Positions 53,634 to 63,910 are shown, counted from the first letter of the stretch. The stretch is 64,000 nucleotides of DNA from Gracilaria domingensis (GCA_022539475.1 VCMS01000030.1:1-64000); one strand, 5' to 3'. Numbers and translations are program-made. Notes: generated by a model from the sequence alone, not told the origin.

Positions 53634-54330
53634 ATGAGTGACCTCAACGATTTCTTTGCTAAAAAGGACCGCAAGAAGAAGAAGGCCGCCGCGAAATCCG
53701 CGCAGGCAGCCGCGGCGCAAGCCGTAAAACAGTCGGAAACAACATCCGAAAATCAACCGCAAACGCCGCCGCAAAAGGTACCTGACGATGGCTGGATTGA
53801 AATCGAGGACGTGCGTGGGTCGCAGGTTAACACAGGTGGAAGGACTATAGTACAGCTTAGACGGTAAGAGATCTCACAGATTTCCCTTGGTGTTCCGCCT
53901 GGTATATATATTCATTTCTAACGTTTTTGCTGTTGCGCCTAAAGAGATGGAGAGGAGAAAGAAACAAATCCTGATGGCAATGCCACTACAGAAAAGTTTA
54001 GCGGATGGGCGAAAACCGAAGAAGCTCCCACGGATGGTAAGTTGCTCCGTATCAGTCATTCAATGCGCATCAACACCTCATGCATCTGACTCATGTTTTG
54101 TCCTCTTTCAATACGTGCGCATGACTACAGAAGAGGCAGCCACGGCAGCACAAGCACCGAGCAGCGCGTTTCCAACTCTTGCAGACGCAGCAAAAGTGAA
54201 GAAGATAGCTCCAAAGCAGTCAAGCGAACCACCATCCACAGCTCGTCGTCCACGATTCACTCTAGCCAACAGAGAGAAGTTATTACAAGCCCTAACGGGT
54301 GATCGAGAACCAATGAGGCCGCCAAAATAG
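53634..54330 (+). CDS. CDV3-like protein
   Basis: Three exons (53634-53863, 53945-54036, 54131-54330) with GT-AG introns of 81 and 94 bp give 173 residues. The start MSDLNDFFAKKDRKKKK is the hallmark of the CDV3 family, and PDDGWIEIED, FSGWAK and AFPTLADAAK follow in the family order. The C-terminal RFTLANREKLLQALTGD segment is short. CDV3 proteins are small, charged, largely disordered and of unknown function; in animals CDV3 is linked to proliferation. The Lys-rich start and acidic middle match that pattern. The gene converges on the RAP1-like gene with 49 bp between stop codons. Exon phases (2 and 1) close correctly, which supports the model. Confidence 0.85.
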
Positions 54331-54379
54331 ACAGCGTGATATGAAATGCACAAAAATGAAGCTTCATAGCTAATATGAC

Positions 54380-56278
54380 TTACCTGCGGTTTCGTTTTTG
54401 GGTTTCACTGTCACGACGTTCCTTCAGCAACATAGATTTGGTCTTAGCTCGATCGCCAGAATTTGCTCGTAGTACCTGAAATACTCGTCGTTGAGTCATT
54501 TGTGTCTCATATGAAAGTGAACGAACCATGCTTCGAATAAACTGTTTTGTCCGTGATAGTCGTTTTGGATTGCTTTGCATCTGTTGCTCTGGGGTTCCAA
54601 CGCGTTGCACCTTTGTGGGTCTTTGCGCATCACTAACTGGTTGTATCTCATCATCAAGTTCTTCGTCATCAAATTCTTGCTGTCGTTTACGGACTAAGAT
54701 CTTCTTGCTCTGTTCCGGTACCAAGCCTTCTCCCGCGTTACGGCCCGATTGTTCGAACCGGCGCAAATGCATGGCTCGCTGTCTACATTGTGCGGCACTT
54801 CGACGGGCTGGTAGCTTATGTTTGTTCCATAATGCTTTCCAGGTGTTAATGTGAAACAAGCGAGTGGGGGGCATCCTTTCCATGCGAAGCCGTTTCAGTA
54901 TGGTTTCGCAGACTTCACGGAGCCTGTTGTCTTCATCAAGGGTCCATCGTTCTGAGGGTGATGGTGGAGAGGTTTCTTCGAGAAGTATTTCTGATCCTTG
55001 CTCGTGCTTATCTGTCTCCCTGATTGCTCGCTGAATGGCAGTTCGCCTGGGAGAAGGTGTTCGTTGCCGTTCTTCTCGTTCTTGCTGTTGCTCTACTTGT
55101 AGTGGTTCTTCTTCATCTTCTTGATCTGCTTGTCGGGTTCTCCGTTCGTCTTGAGGTGTGACAATTGCAGCATTGCTATCTCGTCCGGGTCGAGGAAGCG
55201 GCTCTTGTCGTTGGTTTTCTTCACCTTCGTCTTCCAATTCGGGAGCGGTTTTTCGACGGTCTGGAGGCATGATGATCGGAGTAGTGTTTTTCCTTGCGCG
55301 GCTGGAAGGTAGTGCTCGTGGTGGGGACTCCTCTTCTATTTCTACTTCTGGCCATACCTCGGGTTTCTTTGGAGGCTTTACGACTGGAGGAAGTGTTTTC
55401 CTTACCGTAGTGGTTCTTCTTGAGCGTCTCCGGAGTGATCTTCGTTGAGGTTGTTCCTGGTAATCTTGTTCTCGTTCTGGAGGAATTTTGCTTTTGCTTT
55501 GAGACGTTGCAGGTGCAGTAATGCTTTTTGATTTTCTTGACTCGTGGGGTGGGAGGGGCTCAGAAGGTTCGCCATCGCATGCGTGTTCCTCACGGTGACG
55601 AATCGGAGGTGGTATTTCAGGTTTTTCTGGATGCTTTACGAGTGGAGGAAGTGTCTTCCCCACGGCAACGGTAGTGGTTCTTTTCCCGCGTCTGGGACGT
55701 GGTGTTCGCCGTGGTTGTTCCTGTTCTTGTTGTTCTACTTCTGGAGGTACCCTGGCTTTCTTTTCAGGCGTGGTAGGTGCAGCACTGATTTTTGATTTCT
55801 TGGAATCGTGCGGCGGGGCAGGTTCAGAAGGTGCGCCACTGCAGGCGTGTTCATAACGGTGACGAATCCGATAGCCATCGACATCAAGCAAATGCCCAGC
55901 TTGAACACACTCGTGCACAAAGTGTACAGAGTGTACAAGCGGGCCATCCGCTTCCGGCTTTGAAAGGGGATCAATAAGGTATATAATCTGATTGTCAGAA
56001 GCCTTTGGGTGAGAGACTGTTTGTCCGCCATGCTGCTTGATGAGACGCTCGACGAGAATGCGGCCGAGCTTGTTAAGGCCGACATAGAAGTAGAGCGGAC
56101 GGCGGATTACGCGATCGCCAAACTGGACTTCTCTGGTGAAGAGCTGCGAGAGATCAACGTCATCCATGACGACGATCTGCTTTCGGCAGGCGAAGTGCAC
56201 CTTGGTACCGCAGGGTGTGGAGAGCGGGACGGAGCCTGCTTCTGGCTGAGGCCTCGAGTCTGACCGACTTCGCGCCAA
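54380..56278 (-). CDS. RAP1-like BRCT/Myb protein
   Basis: 632 residues. Residues 45-140 resemble the BRCT-like domain of RAP1/TERF2IP: LFTREVQF, PLYFYVGL, LIKQHGGQTV, then VHFVHECVQAGHLLDVDGYRI. Residues about 442-510 form a Myb-like domain (RWTLDEDNRLREVC, TWKALWNKHKLP, AQCRQRAMHL). The last 40 residues are basic and helical (RRVFQVLRANSGDRAKTKSM), which may correspond to the RAP1 C-terminal domain. RAP1 is a telomere protein (shelterin in animals, direct binder in budding yeast). Between the domains lies a Pro/Glu/Arg-rich stretch with an internal duplication of about 85 residues (141-228 and 229-312, both with EHAC-G-PSEP and KTLPP). Met38 is an alternative start closer to the BRCT domain. 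Orthology is inferred from architecture. Confidence 0.7.
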   Translation of the reverse strand: MARSRSDSRPQPEAGSVPLSTPCGTKVHFACRKQIVVMDDVDLSQLFTREVQFGDRVIRRPLYFYVGLNKLGRILVERLIKQHGGQTVSHPKASDNQIIYLIDPLSKPEADGPLVHSVHFVHECVQAGHLLDVDGYRIRHRYEHACSGAPSEPAPPHDSKKSKISAAPTTPEKKARVPPEVEQQEQEQPRRTPRPRRGKRTTTVAVGKTLPPLVKHPEKPEIPPPIRHREEHACDGEPSEPLPPHESRKSKSITAPATSQSKSKIPPEREQDYQEQPQRRSLRRRSRRTTTVRKTLPPVVKPPKKPEVWPEVEIEEESPPRALPSSRARKNTTPIIMPPDRRKTAPELEDEGEENQRQEPLPRPGRDSNAAIVTPQDERRTRQADQEDEEEPLQVEQQQEREERQRTPSPRRTAIQRAIRETDKHEQGSEILLEETSPPSPSERWTLDEDNRLREVCETILKRLRMERMPPTRLFHINTWKALWNKHKLPARRSAAQCRQRAMHLRRFEQSGRNAGEGLVPEQSKKILVRKRQQEFDDEELDDEIQPVSDAQRPTKVQRVGTPEQQMQSNPKRLSRTKQFIRSMVRSLSYETQMTQRRVFQVLRANSGDRAKTKSMLLKERRDSETQKRNRR

Positions 56279-57732
56279 AACTTATCGCATCTGTTTCGGT
56301 TCGAGAGTTCAACCCGGTGCACGTATACGTGGCCAGATCCCGCGCAACCCACGCGTATTGCAGATATCATCACAACATAAAACTTGCCAACAAAAATGAT
56401 TGTACAAATTTCAAATTTTTGAGCCGCTGCTATGGCGGCCATACTGTAACCCACGCGCACATACGTAAACTGTCCCAATTTTCAAACACTCCGGCTTTAC
56501 AGTCCGTTAGAACTCATGCGCCGTGCACGTGGCTGGTCCACTGGTCCACTAGTGGCGGGGCTCGTTTGTTGATTTGATCCGTTCTGTTCCTATCGCTTCG
56601 CAACCCTCCGGCGGCGCGCTTTAATTTTCCAACGTTGCGAACCTCCCAGACAGGAGATTCACAACGTGAGAGTCCCAATCCCCACTGTCTGCAAAGTCTG
56701 AAACACCGTGCTCCATTCGGTTGTTGTGGATACTCACCGTTCCACGACGGAGCGTCTCTTTGAATCGCGTGTCCGAAAATGGTACATTTTTGCATGCATC
56801 GTAGACATAGGTCGTGGAGCCGTTTTAGTGCCCGTTTTCTTGGATCACCTTTTGGACCCCACACCGACGTTCACTTGCTCCACAGTAACCACGCTCAGTT
56901 CGCCACTCATTATTCTTTGTGCGTACGGAATGAGAACTTTTTTGAACTATCTTTTCACCTTTCTCGATAACTTTTTGACATTAAACCTTTGTCGATATTT
57001 TTCTGTTACTGCACTGTGGAAACCCCTCAAGAGAGAGAGACCCATCGATACTCATATCATGTGACAGCCTGGCCGCAATTAGTTTCTGCTGGGTGTCTGT
57101 ATCATTGCGAGAAATTTCGAAATATGCGCAAATTGTTCCACTTGTACCGCTTTCTATTCTTCTCGAAGATAATATGTCTGTTGCGCCAGTGAGGTATGCG
57201 ACAGATCAAGATTGGATAATTCCCCGTATCTTTCCATTTTTCCAAATTTCTTGAGACTTCGTTCAAAATCAACCCTCGCTTTTTATGAGTGATTGTTTTG
57301 TTCCAGTATGGGTGCAGGCGTGGCGTGTTTCGAGTCACAAGTGTCAGATGTTCCAATCACGGAACACACCTGAGACTTCAGCTTCAGAACGTGATTCTGT
57401 CATATCATGGATACAACTGGTTTTCGCCAATTGTGCGACGTCCTACTCATAGCTCCTTCGTGCAAGATGTCTGATTGTTCCATTTCCAAGCTGCAAACTT
57501 TCAACGGTTCATCAAGACTTCGAACAACCCCTGTCTTATTTTCAATGAGTCGAGAGCAAAAGACGTAACCCGACAAGAAGAAAACAGAAGTGGAATCTTT
57601 TAGTACGAAGCTGGTGGTGCGTGTTAAGGCAAAGGCAACAAACGGATAAGTTGTAGACATGTAGAGTGGAAATTTTGACTACGGTTGTTTCCTGTAATAC
57701 GACTATCTAACGAAAAAGTCCAAGGGTGATAG
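56279..57732. other. Intergenic, no gene recognised
   Basis: Frames up to 118 codons (56708-57064) have no domain. The word TGTTCCA recurs several times, including TGTTCC-AATCAC-GGAACA near 57344. The interval should hold the RAP1-like promoter and the 3' end of the zinc-finger transcript. Confidence 0.5.
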
Positions 57733-58530
57733 TCAAGGAACAGCCTTGTGCACAACGGTGATGTGTCTATGCAAATGACTCTTCTTCTTGAAGCTTGAAG
57801 GACATCTTGTGCACTCGAAGGGTCGATCATCAGAGTGTTTCATACGCTGATGCTCAGTGAGTCCATTTCTGAAGGGGAAGGAAGCGGGACATTGATTGCA
57901 GACGAAGTTGCGCTCTTTTCTGTGAATGCTTCTTATGTGCTTGTTAAGATTTCCGCGCTGTAGACAGATAGAGAAGTTAGAAAAAGTTTTCCCATCGTGT
58001 GACGCAACGGCCGCAATGGAACTAAAAGCTTACTTCTCCAAAAGAGAGTGTGCACTCATCGCAGTGGTAATCTCTTGCCTTCTCGTGGACAGTCTTCTTG
58101 TGCTTCCTGACATCAGCCTTCTGAGTGAATCTGGACATAACAAGAAACACGCATGGATATTAAGGGAACATGGAATGAGAAAAGAGTGAGTGATGGGGAG
58201 AAAGAGGGAGCGGAGTCAATTTGGACTGAAAACGTACCTCTTGTGACATTGGTCACACTCGTAAAGCTTACTCTGAGACGAAGAGGGTTGTGGCGGACGG
58301 GTGGGGTCCCGAATCGGGTCGTTGAGGAGCGACGAGATAGCGATGCGCTGATTAGAAGTAGTTTGTGCCATGGCGGGTTCCTGTTTGATAGATGGAGTTG
58401 GGGTGGCGGAAGATAGTTGACTCTCAAATGAGGAGAACGGTGGGAGCGATGGTTGTGAGCGACGATGTTTTGAGTTGGAGGAAGACGACGCTGAAGAAGA
58501 AGGTTGAGCAGAGCATGGGGCGCGGTACAT
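57733..58530 (-). CDS. Four-finger C2H2 zinc-finger protein
   Basis: Three exons on the minus strand (58530-58238, 58130-58034, 57957-57733), with GT-AG introns of 107 and 76 bp, give 204 residues. The first 88 residues are Ser/Pro-rich and include ISSLLNDP, a short motif seen in some transcription regulators. Four tandem C2H2 fingers follow: C92/C95/H108/H113, C121/C124/H137/H142, C150/C153/H166/H171 and C179/C182/H195/H200, with linkers such as HEKARDYHC and HSDDRPFEC. Both introns interrupt fingers, and the joints (KRFTQK, FGERGN) restore them exactly. The likely role is sequence-specific nuclear DNA binding. A run of 15 C lies 17 bases upstream of the ATG in the mRNA sense, as for the bZIP gene. 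Confidence 0.88.
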
Positions 58531-58547
58531 GATGGGGAGGACGGGGC

Positions 58548-58562
58548 GGGGGGGGGGGGGGG
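58548..58562 (+). repeat. Poly-G run before the C2H2 gene
   Basis: Fifteen G on the plus strand, read as C in the zinc-finger 5' leader, just before the start codon. Confidence 0.9.
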
Positions 58563-59706
58563 AGAGGGGTGCTTAAATACGCTGCGAAACACGCGATAGG
58601 TGAAGAAAAAGAGCGAGAGAAAGGGTGAACGATACGGGTGGTGAACGCGTTGGGGGGATGTGACCGTATGGAAGTGACGAGAGCCAGTCTCACGTGAAGG
58701 ACGTGGAGCGCGTCAAGGCAGGGCGCGACGATTTAAGGCAGTCCTGAGATGAGGCTCACACACTCACAGCCAATGGCGGTTGTCTCGTGGTCTGCTTTGG
58801 CAGCTGCGGCGCGTGGAGCACGCGTGTGGCACGCACGGAGCCAGCGGCATTTGCTTTTGTACGCGTCTTTTTTGGTTCTATCCTCTGACGACAACAAGGA
58901 TTAGCACGTGGGCGCGACCCCCGCGGTCCGCACGCAGCGCTCGTTGGCCCGTTCATTTGGGCGCGCGCGCCGCCAAGTGCACGCGATCTGCGTGCTGACC
59001 GGAGCGCACACCTTGCTTGGAGTGGACGCTGCGTGATGGAACGTTTACTTTTGTTTGTTGGTTGCCTCTTTTTTTTTGTTGGCGACGCCTGCGCTCGTGG
59101 CTTAGTGGGGTAGAATATGTGGGGAAGTGGGCGAGGGAGACGAAGCATCTATTGTTGTTGGCTGTTCCCGATTCGAGAAGCGCGACATCACGTTGTAGGG
59201 GCCATACCTTACACTTGCAAGATGCAGTGTGGGGCGATGATGGACGGACAGGTGTTGATATATCGGCGCGGAGAACGCGCAGCAGCGTGTAAGCTACGGA
59301 AGTATCTATGGGCCCAGGATCTAGGTTAGGGCGTTGGCCTTGCCAACTGCGCCCGCACTCGCAAGCAGCCAATGCACTCCACAACGTCGCTCTACGCAGC
59401 AACGCACGCTTGGCTGACATGCGCCTTTTCTCGATAAGGCCTTTTTCTCGCTCAGCGCATTTGCATGGGTTTGCACGCGGAAAACGTGGACGCGTGGGAG
59501 AACTTTTGTTTTCGATTGGATTTATCAGATCAAGGTTTTGATATTTTAAAAATAAGTGTGAACTGACGAAACCTCCCCCGCATTCGCGCGTCCCATTTCG
59601 CCACGCTGGAGATCGCAACGGGGATCAACCGCACCTCGTCTCCCGCCGTCTCCGCCCTCGCCGCAGCCTGCCCACCCCAGTTCTGGGTTTGAGTCATCGC
59701 TTCACA
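58563..59706. other. Divergent intergenic region between C2H2 and S1 genes
   Basis: No gene is supported. The frame at 58953-59618 (minus, 221 codons) lacks any domain and overlaps GC-rich DNA. It presumably contains both promoters; pyrimidine-rich sequence precedes the S1 start. Confidence 0.45.
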
Positions 59707-60798
59707 ATGTCGCCATCCGCCTTCGTTGTTGGTCTGACTGCCACTCCTCTTCGCTTCTCCTCTTCTTCCTCTTCGTTCTGCTCGCGTCGCGCACTGCCCG
59801 TCGCGCTTCGACCGGCCACTCGCTATGCCACACTTCGAACGATAAGCGCGTCGATCGCCGACGAACCGCCCGCACAAGTCGATAGTATCCAGCAACAGAT
59901 TGGAGATGACGTGTCTCAAGCCGTTGATCAGCCTGAAAAGGTAGATCAGGCGGACGTTGCCCCGACCGAGGCGGATGCCATCCCCACTGAGACCGAGACT
60001 GAGGCCCAGGCCGAGGCCGCGTCCGACCCCGACGCCAAGCCGCGCCCGGAACAACGCCGTCGCCGCCGCCGCACGCGCCAGAAACGCGAAGTTACATTGC
60101 CGCTCGAGCAGATTACCGTCGGAATGGAGCTCGAAGGCGTTGTCAGGAGCATTACAGACTATGGCGCCTTCATTGGAGACACTGGCGCCCCTACCGATGG
60201 CTTGCTACATGTTTCGCAACTAGGAAATGGCTTCGTTGAAAACGTATCCGATGTCGTCAAGGTTGGTGAAAAAATTACCGTTAGAGTGCTCAACGTTGAT
60301 CTGAAGAAGGGAAACCTCTCTCTGACTACGAAGACCGCAGAAGAACTTGAAAGTGGAGAATCTAGAAAAGAAGCCGCTGCCAATCGTAAACGAGAGTTGA
60401 GCAAGAAATGGGATGCCTTCACCTACGACGAGAAAGAGTTTGTCGATGCCAAGGTAATTTCGATCACTGATTTTGGCGCCTTTTGTAGGTTTGTCGATGA
60501 TTCAGGAAATGGTGTGCAAGCTCCAACGGATGGTTTGATTCATATATCGGAAGTTAGTGATGAACGAGTCACCAATGTTAGGTCTGTTCTGAGTGAGGGA
60601 CAGCTTGTTAAGGTGAGAGTTGTCGGTGCTGAACGTAAGAGAAATAGGATTTCTTTGTCGATGAGGAATCCGAAATCTTCACCCCAGGCGCAGCACGCTG
60701 CCACCGCCGAAGACATTGCAGAGGCTGAGAAGAATCAACCTGAGTTCAAGACTTCGTTCCAATTGGCATTTGAAAAGGCTGAGGCTTCTTTGAGTTAG
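59707..60798 (+). CDS. Plastid protein with two S1 RNA-binding domains
   Basis: 363 residues from the ATG at 59707. The N-terminus (MSPSAFVVG, then Ser/Arg-rich up to about 50) looks like a plastid transit peptide with the early Phe typical of red-algal and glaucophyte plastid targeting. An acidic stretch (about 53-115) and an Arg cluster (117-127) precede two S1 domains. S1-1 spans 136-208 (GMELEGVVRSITDYGAFI, then GLLHVSQL, LSLTTK) and S1-2 spans 245-320 (FVDAKVISITDFGAFCRF, GLIHISEV, RISLSMR). The pair resembles the S1 part of the green-algal PETs/PSRP-7 protein and cyanobacterial S1-type proteins; no EF-Ts domain follows. It probably binds mRNA or rRNA in plastid translation. It converges on NOC3 with about 220 bp between stops. 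Confidence 0.8.
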   Translation: MSPSAFVVGLTATPLRFSSSSSSFCSRRALPVALRPATRYATLRTISASIADEPPAQVDSIQQQIGDDVSQAVDQPEKVDQADVAPTEADAIPTETETEAQAEAASDPDAKPRPEQRRRRRRTRQKREVTLPLEQITVGMELEGVVRSITDYGAFIGDTGAPTDGLLHVSQLGNGFVENVSDVVKVGEKITVRVLNVDLKKGNLSLTTKTAEELESGESRKEAAANRKRELSKKWDAFTYDEKEFVDAKVISITDFGAFCRFVDDSGNGVQAPTDGLIHISEVSDERVTNVRSVLSEGQLVKVRVVGAERKRNRISLSMRNPKSSPQAQHAATAEDIAEAEKNQPEFKTSFQLAFEKAEASLS

Positions 60799-61022
60799 TA
60801 GTTGCTCTCATACGGTTTGTTGGTTTTCTGAGTTTATGATTTCTTTTCTAACTCATTTGCAAAAATTTGGCGACATAGTAGAGGCCCGTGCACGTCATTT
60901 CTATCGGAGTCCTTGCTTGAAAGGTCTTAACTCGTGCGTGATCTCAACAAGTATGTTGTAAGGCGTCAATGCCTGCATTGCGTTCTTAAAACCGTTTATT
61001 GCTGCTATCAGTACGTGCACAT

Positions 61023-63296
61023 TTATTGTGTATCGCCTTTCCTGTCGCCCCATTGAGCCAAGAGAAACTCCTCCATGTTCGTCTCATCGTTTCCGAACAC
61101 CTCCTCTAGACGTCGTCCATCTTGCTCAGGCAACAACTGCCTACCCAGCACTAATGGGGACGTTTCGACACAATGGCGTTTTCGTTTTCTATAGCCTTGC
61201 AGTGCTGTTTGTGGGGGAGGATTAAAACCGCCCTGTGCGTTTGAGAAAGCTTTTGCTTTGAAGACTATACTAGTTGTACTCTTCGCAAGTTTGGAACCAC
61301 AACTTCCAGCAGCGCATTGTTCTGCGATCTCTCGAGCCGCTGGATGGAACGAATTAACAAGGGAGCATAGTTCCCATGAAGCACTTCTTTCAGCAGTAGC
61401 AATATCAGGATCGTCCGTTTCCATATTGAAAGTCTGAACTAGTCCACTATCATCTATCATTCTCAGCTCATTGTTTTCATCGAATTGGGGGAAGATGGGA
61501 GAAACAATGGAAGAAGGCATCAATACTTGAGCGGCGTACAGCAGTGCAATCGTGCACGAATGAACAGGTGCGCATGTTGCAGTGATGGCCAGTCTTCTTG
61601 CGAGCGCCGCACATCTTGCTGGAGGCATATCACGAAAACTCGTGGATGCCACGATGGCCTCAATCGCGTCATATGTTATTGGTTCGTCCTCTCTCTGGGG
61701 CATTTCTGATGTGTATAACGCTCCTATTGCTGTGTAAAGCGCCGTATCCAGTGCCCTTGTATCTCCAGTAAAAGAATCGGCACTAACTTTCTGAGATCGT
61801 GCATGCACTCCCAAAACCGCGTATGCAGCTGAGAGGCAACGGAATCGACTGCTTAGCGGCAAATGCCCGGATTCGAGTAGCGGCGTTAATGCTCCAAGAA
61901 TGGCATCAATAACGTCTGTACTAATGAACATGGATATTCTCAGCAGCCCTTTCAACGCAGGTGAAAGTGCAGTAGGAGGTTTCCGCTTCTTCGGCTTTGG
62001 CTTATTCTCTTTCGCTTCCTCCACATTGTCCACATCATTCGAGGCCGCACGGATTATATTGAAGTAGGCATGACAAACAGAATCCAACAAGGTTTTCTTC
62101 GCACCGAAGAGCTCTTGTGGAGTCGCTTCCGCGTCCGCCTCCCGCATATCTTTCTCGACATCCTTTTCATCAACTGCATGTTTTTCTTGTTTCATCAGGC
62201 GCCTCCGTTTCACTTTGCTTAATCGCTTACTGCCCTTTGACTCTCCTTTCTTTGACTGGCTCGATAGTGGAAGACGCGCAAAGTGAGCAAACTGAATTTC
62301 TGTGAGTGGGGCGACGAGCTCTGCCGGCGCTGATCGCTTCTTTCTCCCGGCAACTTTTGCAAGATTCTTTGCAATCGAAACACATAGCTCAAGCGTGTTT
62401 CCGGATGCTCGATGCGCGTTCTGCAGCACTGTCGAAAGCGCATGAGAACACAGTTTCCGAATCTCAGCCTCTTGATTGCATACGTGAGTGCAAACTGTGG
62501 TAGCGATGACTTCTGCTTCGTTAAAGTGTGGCACTGAGCGGAGGAGTTCCGAGAGGGCCTTACAAGCTGCGAACCGAACTCTGGTCATATTTCGACTCAC
62601 AGGGGTATGCCGAATGCCGGAGAACCTCCAATTCGAAAGACTGATGCACGATTTCACGAAACGTTGATAGTTTGAAAGAAGAGCCTCTTCAAAGTCTCGC
62701 AAACGTTTTGTTTCTTTCGACACTTTTGTTTCTGCTTCTTTGTCAGTTATCCGACGTATTCTATAGCCTGGGGCTATGTCTTTGTAAACCTGCGACTCTG
62801 TAAGCAGAATTAGTGCCGCTACTTTGCCCTTAGACTCACGTCCCATAGATCGAAGTTCTCGCAGCAACGAAACATTCTCCGCAGGGTTGGCAGTGATTTT
62901 GGATGCCATAGAAGCAATGCTAACCTTGATCTCCCCTAGTTTCTCGATCTGTTCTGCGTACTTCTCGAGAGCATAGCGAGGACGCTTGCGTGATCTCTTC
63001 TCGCCTTGGTTGATATTCTCGCTTGTTTCTGGCTTCTCCTCTTCTTTGAGATCGCTCGAAACTTGTTCAAAGAATGCATTCTTCTCTTTCTTGGTCTTCG
63101 CTTTGGCAATGAACTTGGGGCGAGCCTGTTGTACCTTCTTTACGATACCATCTGCCTGAACAACAGGAAGTGAACGAGGCTGACGTTCCTGACTGGCAAA
63201 CCTCCTCGAAACTTCCCATGCAGGGGCATTTCCTTCCTTATTGCTCTTCTTGCGCCTTCTGCGGGTCATTATGTAGTCTTTCAAGAAAAGCTGCAC
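61023..63296 (-). CDS. NOC3: Nucleolar complex protein 3 (NOC3)
   Basis: Noc3 works with Noc2 in maturation and export of pre-60S ribosomes, and in yeast also in replication licensing. The frame has 757 residues from the first Met; Met10 (MTRRRRKKSNK) is a plausible alternative start. The N-terminus is Lys/Arg-rich (nucleolar). The NOC3 domain begins near residue 105 (YALEKYAEQIEKLGEIK, SLLRELRSMG). VRFAACKALSELLRSVPHFN, CNQEAEIRKLCSHAL and a charged insert (about 340-450) follow. The C-terminal CBF/Noc region contains SWELCSLVNSFHPAAREIAEQ, the family's LWEL-HP-V signature. Length agrees with fungal and animal Noc3. It is intronless. Confidence 0.92.
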   Translation of the reverse strand: MQLFLKDYIMTRRRRKKSNKEGNAPAWEVSRRFASQERQPRSLPVVQADGIVKKVQQARPKFIAKAKTKKEKNAFFEQVSSDLKEEEKPETSENINQGEKRSRKRPRYALEKYAEQIEKLGEIKVSIASMASKITANPAENVSLLRELRSMGRESKGKVAALILLTESQVYKDIAPGYRIRRITDKEAETKVSKETKRLRDFEEALLSNYQRFVKSCISLSNWRFSGIRHTPVSRNMTRVRFAACKALSELLRSVPHFNEAEVIATTVCTHVCNQEAEIRKLCSHALSTVLQNAHRASGNTLELCVSIAKNLAKVAGRKKRSAPAELVAPLTEIQFAHFARLPLSSQSKKGESKGSKRLSKVKRRRLMKQEKHAVDEKDVEKDMREADAEATPQELFGAKKTLLDSVCHAYFNIIRAASNDVDNVEEAKENKPKPKKRKPPTALSPALKGLLRISMFISTDVIDAILGALTPLLESGHLPLSSRFRCLSAAYAVLGVHARSQKVSADSFTGDTRALDTALYTAIGALYTSEMPQREDEPITYDAIEAIVASTSFRDMPPARCAALARRLAITATCAPVHSCTIALLYAAQVLMPSSIVSPIFPQFDENNELRMIDDSGLVQTFNMETDDPDIATAERSASWELCSLVNSFHPAAREIAEQCAAGSCGSKLAKSTTSIVFKAKAFSNAQGGFNPPPQTALQGYRKRKRHCVETSPLVLGRQLLPEQDGRRLEEVFGNDETNMEEFLLAQWGDRKGDTQ

Positions 63297-63830
63297 TAAT
63301 GCTATAGCAGCGTAGTGGTCCGAACACTAGCTAGCTAGCAGAAAGTCCTCAGCACCTTGACTCAACCTTTTTATCTCAAAAGACATTCGGATCAGATACG
63401 CATGATTTACCAAGGGTATTGTCGACGGCGAGAAAACACAAGTTCCAAACTCATCATTTTCCAGTCAGTTTTAAAGACTTTAGGAATGGACTGGAAAATG
63501 ATGAGTTTAACTTTAAAAAGTTAAACAATTCAAAACAGAAAATGAACAAAATGGGTTTTCCCGCCATATTTTGCGCACGAGTTTCTCAACTTCATAGATA
63601 CCCTACGGTGGCATGGAATCAACGAGCAATGCGGTGCACTTCGCTGAGCATATCTATGATATCGTTCTTCAGGACGTCAATCTAGCGTCGAAGGGACAGG
63701 CCTGGATTACGAGCTCAAGAGGATAGCGACGTAAAAGAGGACCCATTTTGTTCACTGCAATCAGTTGTTCGACATCGCTTCATTTGAAAGAAAGTCTTGT
63801 TCTTTTTGGCTTTTCACTCTGAATAGGCTA
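63297..63830. other. Intergenic, hairpin only
   Basis: No gene is recognised before the possible exon at 63831. The hairpin at 63447-63508 is the only structured feature seen. Confidence 0.5.
63447..63508. repeat. 20-bp perfect inverted repeat with 22-base loop
   Basis: AAACTCATCATTTTCCAGTC (63447-63466) and its exact complement (63489-63508). It lies about 150 bp upstream of the NOC3 start, in AT-rich DNA. Confidence 0.85.
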
Positions 63831-63910
63831 ATGCAGCGAAGGCGTCCACCAAGGAACGGTAGCCTGAAATCTAGAAAGCAATTGTTGAGCGAAATCCCGG
63901 ATTTGGTTAG
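63831..63910 (+). CDS. Possible first exon of a gene running off the window
   Basis: The ATG at 63831 opens 26 codons (MQRRRPPRNGSLKSRKQLL...) ending at a strong donor GTAAGT (63911). A matching acceptor (CATTCGTTAG) would end an 83-bp intron at 63993 and continue GTT-AGC-GCA in frame. Intron size and signals match the other genes here. No family is recognisable from so short a piece. Confidence 0.3.

Noticed and set aside
58953-59618. 221-codon minus-strand frame between the C2H2 and S1 genes
   Set aside because: No domain, unusual composition, lies over presumed promoters.
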